The notes beneath the pieces were generated by a model. The model did no database searches and was not told where the DNA came from. It was given only the letters and a program-made list of their open reading frames with translations. Below are positions 21,105-31,300 of a stretch of 64,000 nucleotides of DNA, piece by piece. The stretch lies in assembly GCA_964017045.1 (NCBI GenBank), contig OZ024797.1, forward strand, positions 15,830,863 through 15,894,862, written 5' to 3'. The stretch comes from Omphiscola glabra (lineage: Eukaryota; Mollusca; Gastropoda; Lymnaeidae). Position numbers and translations under genes: made by a program. How positions within the stretch are numbered: the first letter of the stretch is position 1; each line of letters begins with the position of its first letter.

Positions 21105-23015
21105 TTACAACCCCAATGTGTAGGTAACCCCAATCTCTAGGGAGCCCAAATGTGTAGGTAGCATGTATAGGTAGCCCCAATGTGTATTAGCCCAAATGTG
21201 TAGGTAGTTCCAATGTGTAGATAGCCCCAATGTGTAGGTAGTTCCAATGTGTAGATAGCCCCAATGTGTAGGTAGTTCCAATGTGTAGATAGTTCCAATG
21301 TGTAGATAGCCCCAATGTGTAGGTAGTTCCAATGTGTAGATAGCCCCAATGTGTAGGTAGTCCCAATCTGTAGGTATCCCAAATGTGTAGGTAGCATGTG
21401 TAGGTAGCATGTGTAGGTAGCCCCAATGTGTATTAGCCCAAATGTGTAGGTAGTTCCAATGTGTAGATAGCCCCAATGTGTAGGTAGTTCCAATGTGTAG
21501 ATAGCCCCAATGTGTAGGTAGTTCCAATGTGTAGATAGCCCCAATGTGTAGGTAGTCCCAATCTGTAGGTAGCCCAAATGTGTAGGTAGCATGTGTAGGT
21601 AGCCCCAATGTGTATTAGCCCAAATGTGTAGGTAGTTCCAATGTGTAGATAGCCCCAATTTGTAGGTAGTCCCAATCTGTAGGGAGCCCAAATGCGTAGG
21701 TAGCATGTGTAGGTAGCCCCAATGTGCATTAGCCCAAATGTGTAGGTAGTTCCAATGTGTAGATAGCCCCAATGTGTAGGTAGTCCCAATCTGTAGGGAG
21801 CCCAAATGTGTAGGTAGCCCAAATGTGTAGGTAGCATGTGTAGGTAGCCCCAATGTGTAGGTAGCATGTGTAGGTAGTCCCAATCTGTAGGTAGCATGTG
21901 TAGGTAGCATGTGTAGGTAGTCCCAATCTGTAGGTAGCCCAAATGTGTAGGTAGCATGTGTAGGTAGTCCCAATCTGTAGGTATCATGTGTAGGTAGCAT
22001 GTGTAGGTAGCCCCAATGTGTATTAGCCCAAATGTGTAGGTAGTTCCAATGTGTAGATAGCCCCAATGTGTAGGTAGTCCCAATCTGTAGGTAGCCCAAA
22101 TGTGTAGGTAGCATGTGTAGGTAGCCCCAATGTGTATTAGCCCTAATGTGTAGGTAGTTCCAATGTGTACATAGCCCCAATTTGTAGGTAGTCCCAATCT
22201 GTAGGGAGCCCAAATGCGTAGGTAGCATGTGTAGGTAGCCCCAATGTGTATTAGCCCAAATGTGTAGGTAGTTCCAATGTGTAGATAGCCCCAATGTGTA
22301 GGTAGTTCCAATGTGTAGATAGCCCCAATGTGTAGGTAGTCCCAATCTGTAGGTAGCCCAAATGTGTAGGTAGCATGTGTAGGTAGCCCCAATGTGTATT
22401 AGCCCAAATGTGTAGGTAGTTCCAATGTGTAGATAGCCCCAATGTGTAGGTAGTCCCAATCTGTAGGTAGCCCAAATGTGTAGGTAGCATGTGTAGGTAG
22501 CCCCAATGTGTATTAGCCCAAATGTGTAGGTAGTTCCAATGTGTAGATAGCCCCAATGTGTAGGTAGTTCCAATGTGTAGATAGCCCCAATGTGTAGGTA
22601 GTTCCAATGTGTAGATAGCCCCAATGTGTAGGTAGTCCCAATCTGTAGGTAGCCCAAATGTGTAGGTAGCATGTGTAGGTAGCCCCAATGTGTATTAGCC
22701 CAAATGTGTAGGTAGTTCCAATGTGTAGATAGCCCCAATGTGTAGGTAGTCCCAATTTGTAGGTAGCCCAAATGTGTAGGTAGCATGTGTAGGTAGCCCC
22801 AATGTGTATTAGCCCAAATGTGTAGGTAGTTCCAATGTGTAGATAACCCCAATTTGTAGGTAGTCCCAATCTGTAGGGAGCCCAAATGTGTAGGTAGCAT
22901 GTGTAGGTAGCCCCAATGTGTATTAGCCCAAATGTGTAGGTAGTTCCAATGTGTAGATAGCCCCAATGTGTAGATAGCCCCAATGTGTGGGTAGCCATAA
23001 TGTGTAGGTAGTCTA
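21105..23015. repeat. Minisatellite, 17-bp unit with a higher-order period of about 114 bp
   Basis: Basic units AATGTGTAGGTAGCCCC and AATGTGTAGGTAGTTCC alternate with a marker unit (TGTATTAGCCC). The marker recurs at about 22397, 22511, 22692, 22807 and 22921, so the usual spacing is about 114 bp, with 34- or 68-bp expansions elsewhere. A 609-codon minus-strand frame runs through the array and is an artefact of stop-free repeats. Confidence 0.93.
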
Positions 23016-23491
23016 ACTCGACAGATACAAAAAGAAAAATGTCTAGTATTTTTAGGCCACGATCCACTGAGTCGCAGAAATCAATAAATTGACGAGGTGG
23101 ATTTTTTAAAGAAAAAAATTCTGTGACAATCATTGGGCCTAGTAGATCAATCGATGAGGTCGATACCAATGTTTCTAATGAAGAAGTTCTGGCATACTTG
23201 GGTGGCTTGATTTGATTCTTGGATTATGCTTGTGTTGTGATTGATTTCTGTACGGTCAAGGATCCCTGCACTAATGCCGTTTGGCTAATATGTAGTCATC
23301 AAAAATAGTTCCAGCACTGGGTTGTCGTTGCGGAAAGTTACACTTAATTTGTTTGTTTTTGTTGTTTTTAAGGAAATACTATGTGTACAGATTTCGCACA
23401 CAAATATATAATCCATCCATAAGGTTGCGGAATGAGACTTTGGCTGGTGGACCTGTAGAGGGTGTTGTGCGAACAATAACATTTACAAACA
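23016..23491. other. Spacer, no gene seen
   Basis: Unique AT-rich sequence between two arrays. No supported exon. Confidence 0.35.
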
Positions 23492-23608
23492 TTTAAGAGA
23501 ATTGTATGTAATCAAGAGGATTGCGTGTCATCAAGAGGAGTGTGTGTAATCAAAAGGATTGTTAACAATCAAGAGGATTGTGTGTAATCAAGAGGATTTT
23601 GTATCAGG
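23492..23608. repeat. Short tandem array, 19-bp unit, 6 copies
   Basis: The unit is ATTGTGTGTAATCAAGAGG with variable positions. Confidence 0.85.
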
Positions 23609-23786
23609 TACGTGAATGTACTTTTACTACATGTGCAAACTCACAGGGTAAATAGGATTATGATAATAATTGATTTACTGAGGAACATTCTATACGTTAT
23701 ATAGTCTACATACAAATTAAATGTTGAAAGTATAGTTTTATTTTGAATAGCTCCATTCATAGAAAACCATAACCTGATTCTTGATA

Positions 23787-24258
23787 TTGATATAACATGG
23801 CCGACAATGATATAACATGGCCGACAATGATATAACATGGCCGACAATGATATAACATGGCCGACAATGATATAACATGGCCGACAATGATATAACATGG
23901 CCGACAATGATATAACATGGCCGACAATGATATAACATGGCCGACAAAGATATAACATGGCCGACAATGATATAACACGGCCGACAATGATATAACACAG
24001 CCGACAATGATATAACATGGCCGACAATGATATAACACGGCCGACAATGATATAACACGGCCGACAATGATATAACATGGCCGACAATGATATAACATGG
24101 CCGACAATGATATAACATGGCCGACAATGATATAATGTGGCCGACAATGATATAACACGGCAGACAATGATATAACATGGCCGACAATGATATAACATGG
24201 CCGACAATTATATAGAAAAGCCGACAGTGATATAACATAGCCGACAATGATAAAACAT
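23787..24258. repeat. Minisatellite, 20-bp unit, about 23 copies
   Basis: The unit is TGATATAACATGGCCGACAA. Copies are nearly identical in the left half and more diverged at the right edge. Frames of 177-188 codons on the minus strand (YHCRPCYIIVG repeats) are artefacts. Confidence 0.95.
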
Positions 24259-24840
24259 GGCCTACCAAACAAAGGCTCACATCGTAACAACGATTCCTAG
24301 ACTATCATCAAATAGATTTGACCATATTTAGTAGGCAACAGCTCTCCATTACGTCACAGAGTTTGCCACAATGGATAGGGTCGGTAACTCAAAATCAAGC
24401 CGTTACAATGTGTGTGTGTATATTCGAGATTACCGAATAGATTGGTAACTTACTCTGGTGTAGGAAGGGTGGGGCGGGGGTGGTCCGCCCCTGGCGCCAC
24501 TTCTTCTATATTATGTATATAATGGGGGATAGATTGTCGGCCAACTGCAGAGAAAGAGCGAGGAAAATCTTGCACTATAGCCAAAGGTAACATGCGAGGC
24601 TATACGAGATTAATTTTCCAAGAAAATAGCCGGCCCATGTTCAAGCTGGTCACATAGTGTTGACCTATAGGATATATAGTGTTGACCTGTAGGATAGATA
24701 GGATAAAGGTCTAAGAATGGATTACACAACGGTCCATCCGTATTAGTTATTTTGCTTAGGCTATAAGACAACCTAGAGACGGGGGTATGGGAAAAGGGGG
24801 ATTGAACTATAAACCTTTTCACTGGAAACTTTTACAAAGT
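24259..24840. other. Spacer upstream of the orphan gene, no exon assigned
   Basis: Unique sequence. It could contain 5' untranslated exons of the gene at 25.6 kb, but I cannot identify a donor with confidence. Confidence 0.3.
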
Positions 24841-25093
24841 CACCTTGGCGTTACGTTTTAGATCTTCTGTTGGACTTGGCGTAACGTTTTAGAACTTCTG
24901 TTGGACTTGGCGTAACGTTTTAGAACTTCTGTTGGACTTGGCGTAACGTTTTAGAACTTCTGTTGGACTTGGCGTAACGTTTTAGAACTTCTGTTAGACT
25001 TGGCGTAACGTTTTAGAACTTCTGTTAGACTTGGCGTAACGTTTTAGAACTTCTGTTGGACTTGGCGTAACGTTTTAGAACTTCTGTTAGACT
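24841..25093. repeat. Minisatellite, 31-bp unit, 8 copies
   Basis: The unit is CTTGGCGTAACGTTTTAGAA followed by CTTCTGTTGGA, almost identical across copies. Confidence 0.93.
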
Positions 25094-25249
25094 TTATCAA
25101 TTGGAGCAGGGGCTCTCCAATAATTTTACAATTTTTGTTTAATATAACTTTTTGGATAAGGGGATTATGACCAAACTTTCCCGGAACCATCTATAGGTCC
25201 AGTTTTCTTGTCATTGATTGACCCATTTATAAACACACACACACACACA

Positions 25250-25423
25250 CAGTGGCGTAGCGAGCTTAACTCGCGCCCGGGGCACAATACCTTTTTAGCG
25301 CCCCCAATACCTTTTTAGCGCCGCCCCTATTCGAAAACCATACAATATTATAGTAAAATATACCATTTGGCGCCCCTTTGTGAGTAGCGCCAGGGGCATG
25401 ATGCCCCCCTCACCACGCCACTG
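25250..25423 (+). mobile_element. hAT-type MITE, CAGTGGCG family, copy 2 (174 bp), inside an (AC)n tract
   Basis: Ends CAGTGGCGTAGCGAG and CACCACGCCACTG. The flanks are CACACACA on both sides, so the element interrupts a CA microsatellite, which supplies the 8-bp duplication. The body matches copies 1, 3 and 4. Confidence 0.92.
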
Positions 25424-25571
25424 CACACACACACACACAAGACATAGTTACACTGAAATTGATATTGTATATTCTAAAACTCTAAACTTTACTAGATATA
25501 AATGATCTAATTTCTTGACTCAACCATTTCAGTGAAGAGCATCCCGAGTGAAGCGGCACTTGCTATCCAAG

Positions 25572-26768
25572 ATGAAACAAATGGACAAAATTGATGACAT
25601 CGACCAGCTACTGAGTACCATACTTCCAGTATCTTCCCAAAATGGGTTTCGCGTGAATCTGTTAGCCAACAGTTTGAGAGCGAAACTTAAACAGCAACGA
25701 CTCCAAGCAATGAAAGCAGCCACTCGTGGTCCAGACAGGGGTGGTCATTCCTCGGCCACATTAAACAATACCACAGACTCTACAGAATTCTTACTAGGTG
25801 AACCAGGCCACACGGCCATCTCCATGGAACAGATATCACGTGGCACTCTAACGAATAACAGCCGGGTGACTTTATCTCCGATTGTGAGTGAGAATTTAAC
25901 GAGAAGCCGTCTCAACAGCAGCATCTTCAGCAGTGCAAACAGTCAACATACAATCACACAAACAATTAAAACCGGTAAGGTGACAAATATCGCTGTGTTG
26001 AACAACGAGACAGACTTTGACGAGCACGGCGATCTCAGCTGTGACGTAAAGGTGGTGAAAAGAGAAGGTATTTTTCAACCAATCAATAAGTACGACACCG
26101 TGAGACACCCCCTCAAGGGAGTCAACTCGTTAAACCGGCGCCCCACTTGTGATTACGACACGTACATCTTGGCCGGGGACGAGCAAAGACGCGTGACCAG
26201 AGAACGTCCAAATGGCAAACAACTGAGGGTTTCTTGGCAACCCGGGAGAGGAGCAGACGACACTCGTCGTAAAGAAACGGCTGTGTCGGTGGCAGACGAG
26301 AAGCCACGTTCCAATGAAGATGATGTCCTGCCCAAAGTTGCGCCTGAGGACTACGCGTTCAGGCGACCTACATTCGTGCCCGACCAAAGCAAGATCCCCA
26401 GTGTTGGGGTTAGGTGGAAGGTGCGGACAGAGCTTCAAGAAACGGACGTGAAGAAATACACCCCCCGAAAACCGATGTGGAGCTGGTTGGTGATGCGAGA
26501 AGAAACCCTAGGAGAAACTCAACAGAGGCACGATGTAGCCGGAAGCTTCAATCAGCCATTACAGTCTGCAATCGATCACCGTGGCTTTTATCTGAAAACA
26601 CGAGTTGCCAGGGATCTTCACCCCGTGGCTACAGCACTTGATCGGTTGGGAGTCACTGCTTCCAAGGTGAAGTGGACAGTCCCAAGCACTGGCCCTGTGG
26701 ATATCCAGCAGACGATCATGGACAGACTGGAACTGATCAAACGGCCAGGCTCGCTGCTGTACCAATAA
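25572..26768 (+). CDS. Unidentified 398-aa protein, apparently single coding exon
   Basis: The frame opens upstream of an ATG at 25572 (MKQMDKIDDIDQLLSTILPV) with A at -3. It runs 398 codons to TAA at 26766-26768. An AATAAA lies 368 bases downstream. Codon use is more GC-rich than the flanks, and the frame is not repeat-derived, which supports a real gene. A good splice acceptor (CCATTTCAG) ends at 25532, but every phase from it meets a stop before the long frame. So either the exon begins with 5' UTR and the ATG is used, or a later AG is the acceptor. The protein is hydrophilic with no signal peptide or membrane segment. The N-terminal 50 residues look helical, the middle is charged and probably disordered, and the C-terminal 130 residues (PRKPMWSWLVMREE, GFYLKTRVARDL, LIKRPGSLLYQ) look structured. 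I do not recognise the family and assign no function. Confidence 0.6.
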   Translation: MKQMDKIDDIDQLLSTILPVSSQNGFRVNLLANSLRAKLKQQRLQAMKAATRGPDRGGHSSATLNNTTDSTEFLLGEPGHTAISMEQISRGTLTNNSRVTLSPIVSENLTRSRLNSSIFSSANSQHTITQTIKTGKVTNIAVLNNETDFDEHGDLSCDVKVVKREGIFQPINKYDTVRHPLKGVNSLNRRPTCDYDTYILAGDEQRRVTRERPNGKQLRVSWQPGRGADDTRRKETAVSVADEKPRSNEDDVLPKVAPEDYAFRRPTFVPDQSKIPSVGVRWKVRTELQETDVKKYTPRKPMWSWLVMREETLGETQQRHDVAGSFNQPLQSAIDHRGFYLKTRVARDLHPVATALDRLGVTASKVKWTVPSTGPVDIQQTIMDRLELIKRPGSLLYQ

Positions 26769-27134
26769 CACAACCTGTCCCAAACACGTCACAGACATGA
26801 CCACTTCCTTGACATCATTAAGAGTAAGAGCACATGTCACAAACATGGACACATCCTGGACCTCATTGAGAACAACGGTTAATTGTAAAATTTCCAAGAT
26901 CAATACAGTGTAACATATCTTTCTATCCTTGATTGTAAACTTCACCTGTGTTAATGATTTGTTCAATGGCTGCGTGTTTATAATTTATGGCGTGGAGATT
27001 ATTTGTGTAGCTGTTGTCATGTGCTGTGTATTTGTGACGTGTTTGAGTATGAGAGATGACAGTGTTGCCTTGTTGGTTGTTATGGTTTTGGTAGTTAGGG
27101 TGTTGCAGAAAAGAAGAAGACACTCTGTTGTCGA

Positions 27135-27140
27135 ATAAAG
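27135..27140 (+). terminator. Polyadenylation signal of the orphan gene
   Basis: AATAAA follows the 3' untranslated stretch that begins at 26769. Other A-rich hexamers nearby (around 27299) could serve instead. Confidence 0.5.
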
Positions 27141-27626
27141 AATCCTATATAATGATGAGCGCGGATTTGTATACTAAGTACCCCTAGACTTAATGAAGCC
27201 ATTGAACTGCATATCCAGCTAGTAGTTGTAACACCTTGTGTAACGATAAGTTTAATTAGTTTGGTGAATCCAGGTTTTTAAAGTATTTTGAAAATGAAAT
27301 AAAAGAGTGTTTGACTGTGATAAAGCTTTGAAGTAGATTAATTAGACACAAACAATTCGTGTCAATAGAACAATATTATCAACTCCTCTATTCTACTGGA
27401 TTGGTTAATTCGTCAAATTCTTTCACACGTTGTAATACGTCGTCCTATTCTTACTATCACTCAATAAACTCAATTTATGTAACTTTAATACCTAATTACA
27501 TACACAGGCTTTAATATTCATATAAATCATGCACATAGCGCATCCTATCGGACAGAAATATAACACATCTTATTCCACAAAGGTCCTTTCAAGACTGCCG
27601 CACAACTAAACTTACGTCACGATACG
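27141..27626. other. Intergenic AT-rich spacer, no gene seen
   Basis: No exon or repeat boundary supported. Confidence 0.35.
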
Positions 27627-27634
27627 GTCTAGAC

Positions 27635-27825
27635 CAGCGGTTCTCAACCTGTGGTGCGCGACCCCTTTGGGGGTCGAATGACCCTTTTCCAGGGGTCGCC
27701 TAAGATCATCGGAAAACACATATAAGTTATGAAGTAGCAACCAAAATAATTTTGTGCTTGGGGGTCGCCACAACATGAGGAACTGTATTAAAGGGTCGCG
27801 GCAATAGGAAGGTTGAGAACCACTG
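27635..27825. mobile_element. SPIN-like hAT element, 191 bp, non-autonomous, with perfect 8-bp target duplication
   Basis: Ends CAGCGGTTCTCAACCTGTGG and GGTTGAGAACCACTG form the diagnostic SPIN terminal repeats. The body carries the blocks I associate with that family: GACCCCTTTGGGGGTCG, GGGTCGCCTAAGATCATCGG, AAACACATATA, then TTATGAAGTAGCAACC, GGGGGTCGCCACAACATGAG and TATTAAAGGGTCGCGGCA. The duplication GTCTAGAC flanks it at 27627-27634 and 27826-27833 and contains the CTAG centre often seen at hAT targets. The element has no transposase and looks like an internally deleted MITE. SPIN elements are known for horizontal transfer among tetrapods and some invertebrates, including a pond snail. 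The family call is from memory of the consensus, not a search. Confidence 0.85.
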
Positions 27826-27833
27826 GTCTAGAC

Positions 27834-28315
27834 AATACGTCACAATCAACATTAAAAAAAAGTCACTAAGTCAAGCGCGGGAAGAGCGTTCACTAACTTA
27901 TTAAAACGCGCAGTCACACACCGCGCGTAATCAAACATCATATTTAGTCGCAACAATTACCTACCAATGAACTCCCATGCTCCACAAATATAAGTTCAGC
28001 TTTAATGATGATTACACACAAAGTACAATTGTACTTTTCACACAAAGTGCAATGTCTGAAAATGAAATACACGCAAACATATTTTAATATTTCGGGACTC
28101 TAATAAATAGTTGTTTGAATATGGAATTACATGTGCATATATATGTCTTTTATGATTTTAGCAGTAGACACTAGCAGTAATATATGGCCCTTGTTGGTGC
28201 ATCATTCAGTACAAAATTAGTATGCTTAAAACCAACATGCACCAAACTATATAACAATTAAACCCCTAAAAACTAAGTTTTTCTTATAAATCTGTTATAT
28301 GGATTTTTGTTTGCA
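27834..28315. other. Spacer before the large array, no gene seen
   Basis: AT-rich unique sequence, no exon supported. Confidence 0.35.
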
Positions 28316-31300
28316 TTTATGTTATTGTACGTGGTGCATCATTTATGTTATTGCACGTGGTGCATCATTTATGTCATTGCACGTGGTGCATCATTTATGT
28401 CATGGCACGGGGTGCATCATTTATGTCATTTCACGTGGTGCATAATTTGTTATTGCACGTGGTGCATCATTTATGTCATTGCGCTTGGTGCATCATTTAT
28501 GTCATTGCGCTTGGTGCATCATTTATGTCATTGCGCTTGGTGCATCATTTATGTCATTGCGCTTGGTGCATCATTTATGTCGTTGTACTTGATGTACCAT
28601 TTATGTCATTGTACTTGATGTACCATTTATGTCATTGTACTTGATGTACTATTTATGTCATTGTACTTGATGTACTATTTATGTCGTTGTACTTGATGTA
28701 CCATTTATGTCATTGTACGTGATGTACCATTTATGTCATTGTACTTGATGTACTATTTATGTCATTGTACGTGATGTACCATTTATGTCATTGTACTTGA
28801 TGTACTATTTATGTCGTTGTACTTGATGTACCATTTATGTCATTGTACTTGATGTACCATTTATGTCATTGTACGTGATGTACCATTTATGTCATTGTAC
28901 TTGATGTACTATTTATGTCGTTGTACTTGATGTACCATTTATGTCATTGTACTTGATGTACCATTTATGTCATTGTACTTGATGTACTATTTATGTCATT
29001 GTACTTGATGTACTATTTATGTCGTTGTACTTGATGTACCATTTATGTCATTGTACGTGATGTACCATTTATGTCATTGTACTTGATGTACTATTTATGT
29101 CGTTGTACTTGATGTACCATTTATGTCATTGTATGTGATGTACCATTTATGTCATTGTATGTGATGTATCATTTATGTCATTGTACTTGATGTACTATTT
29201 ATGTCGTTGTACTTGATGTACCATTTATGTCATTGTATGTGATGTACCATTTATGTCATTGTACTTGATGTACCATTTATGTCATTGTATGTGATGTACC
29301 ATTTATGTCATTGTACTTGATGTACCATTTATGTCATTGTACCATTTATGTCATTGTATGTGATGTACCATTTATGTCATTGTACCATTTATGTCATTGT
29401 ATGTGATGTACCATTTATGTCATTGTACTTGATGTACCATTTATGTCATTGTATGTGATGTACCATTTATGTCATTGTACTTGATGTACCATTTATGTCA
29501 TTGTACCATTTATGTCATTGTATGTGATGTACCATTTATGTCATTGTACTTGATGTACTATTTATGTCGTTGTACTTGATGTACCATTTATGTCTTTGTA
29601 CTTGATGTACCATTTATGTCATTGTATGTGATGTACCATTTATGTCATTGTATGTGATGTACCATTTATGTCATTGTATGTGATGTACCATTTATGTCAT
29701 TGTACGTGATGTATCATTTATGTCATTGTACTTGATGTACTATTTATGTCGTTGTACTTGATGTACCATTTATGTCATTGTATGTGATGTACCATTTATG
29801 TCATTGTATGTGATGTACCATTTATGTCATTGTATGTGATGTATCATTTATGTCATTGTACTTGATGTACTATTTATGTCGTTGTACTTGATGTACCATT
29901 TATGTCATTGTATGTGATGTACCATTTATGTCATTGTACTTGATGTACCATTTATGTCATTGTATGTGATGTACCATTTATGTCATTGTACTTGATGTAC
30001 CATTTATGTCATTGTACCATTTATGTCATTGTATGTGATGTACCATTTATGTCATTGTACCATTTATGTCATTGTATGTGATGTACCATTTATGTCATTG
30101 TACTTGATGTACCATTTATGTCATTGTATGTGATGTACCATTTATGTCATTGTACTTGATGTACCATTTATGTCATTGTACCATTTATGTCATTGTATGT
30201 GATGTACCATTTATGTCATTGTACTTGATGTACTATTTATGTCGTTGTACTTGATGTACCATTTATGTCTTTGTACTTGATGTACCATTTATGTCATTGT
30301 ATGTGATGTACCATTTATGTCATTGTATGTGATGTACCATTTATGTCATTGTATGTGATGTACCATTTATGTCATTGTACGTGATGTACCATTTATGTCA
30401 TTGTACTTGATGTACCATTTATGTCATTGTACGTGATGTACCATTTATGTCATTGTATGTGATGTACCATTTATGTCATTGTATGTGATGTACCATTTAT
30501 GTCATTGTATGTGATGTACCATTTATGTCATTGTACGTGATGTACCATTTATGTCATTGTACTTGATGTACCATTTATGTCATTGTACGTGGTGTACCAT
30601 TTATGTCATTGTACCATTTATGTCATTGTACGTGATGTACCATTTGTGTCATTGTATGTGGTGTACCATTTATGTCATTGTACCATTTATGTCATTGTAC
30701 TTGATGTACCATTTATGTCATTGTACCATTTATGTCATTGTATGTGATGTACCATTTATGTCATTGTATGTGATGTACCATTTATGTCATTGTACTGATG
30801 TACCATTTATGTCACTGTATGTGATGTACCATTTATGTCATTGTACTTGATGTACCATTTATGTCACTGTATGTGATGTACCATTTATGTCACTGTATGT
30901 GATGTACCATTTATGTCATTGTACTTGATGTACCATTTATGTCCTTGTACTTGATGTACCATTTATGTCATTGTATGTGATGTACCATTTATGTCATTGT
31001 ACTTGATGTACCATTTATGTCATTGTATGTGATGTACCATTTATGTCACTGTATGTGATGTACCATTTATGTCACTGTATGTGATGTACCATTTATGTCA
31101 TTGTACTTGATGTACCATTTATGTCATTGTATGTGATGTACCATTTATGTCATTGTATGTGATGTACCATTTATGTCGTTGTATGTGATGTAGCATTTAT
31201 GTCATTGTACTTGATGTACCATTTATGTCATTGTACTTGATGTACCATTTATGTCATTGTATGTGATGTACCATTTATGTCATTGTATGTGATGTACCAT

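Noticed and set aside
21137..22966. 609-codon minus-strand open frame rich in YLHIGTTYT repeats
   Set aside because: It lies wholly in a 17-bp minisatellite, overlaps several other open frames in other phases, and shows no non-repeat domain.
23641..24290. 177-188-codon frames with YHCRPCYIIVG repeats
   Set aside because: 20-bp minisatellite artefact.
26130..26966. Minus-strand frames across the orphan gene
   Set aside because: Antisense shadows of the 398-codon frame without independent features.
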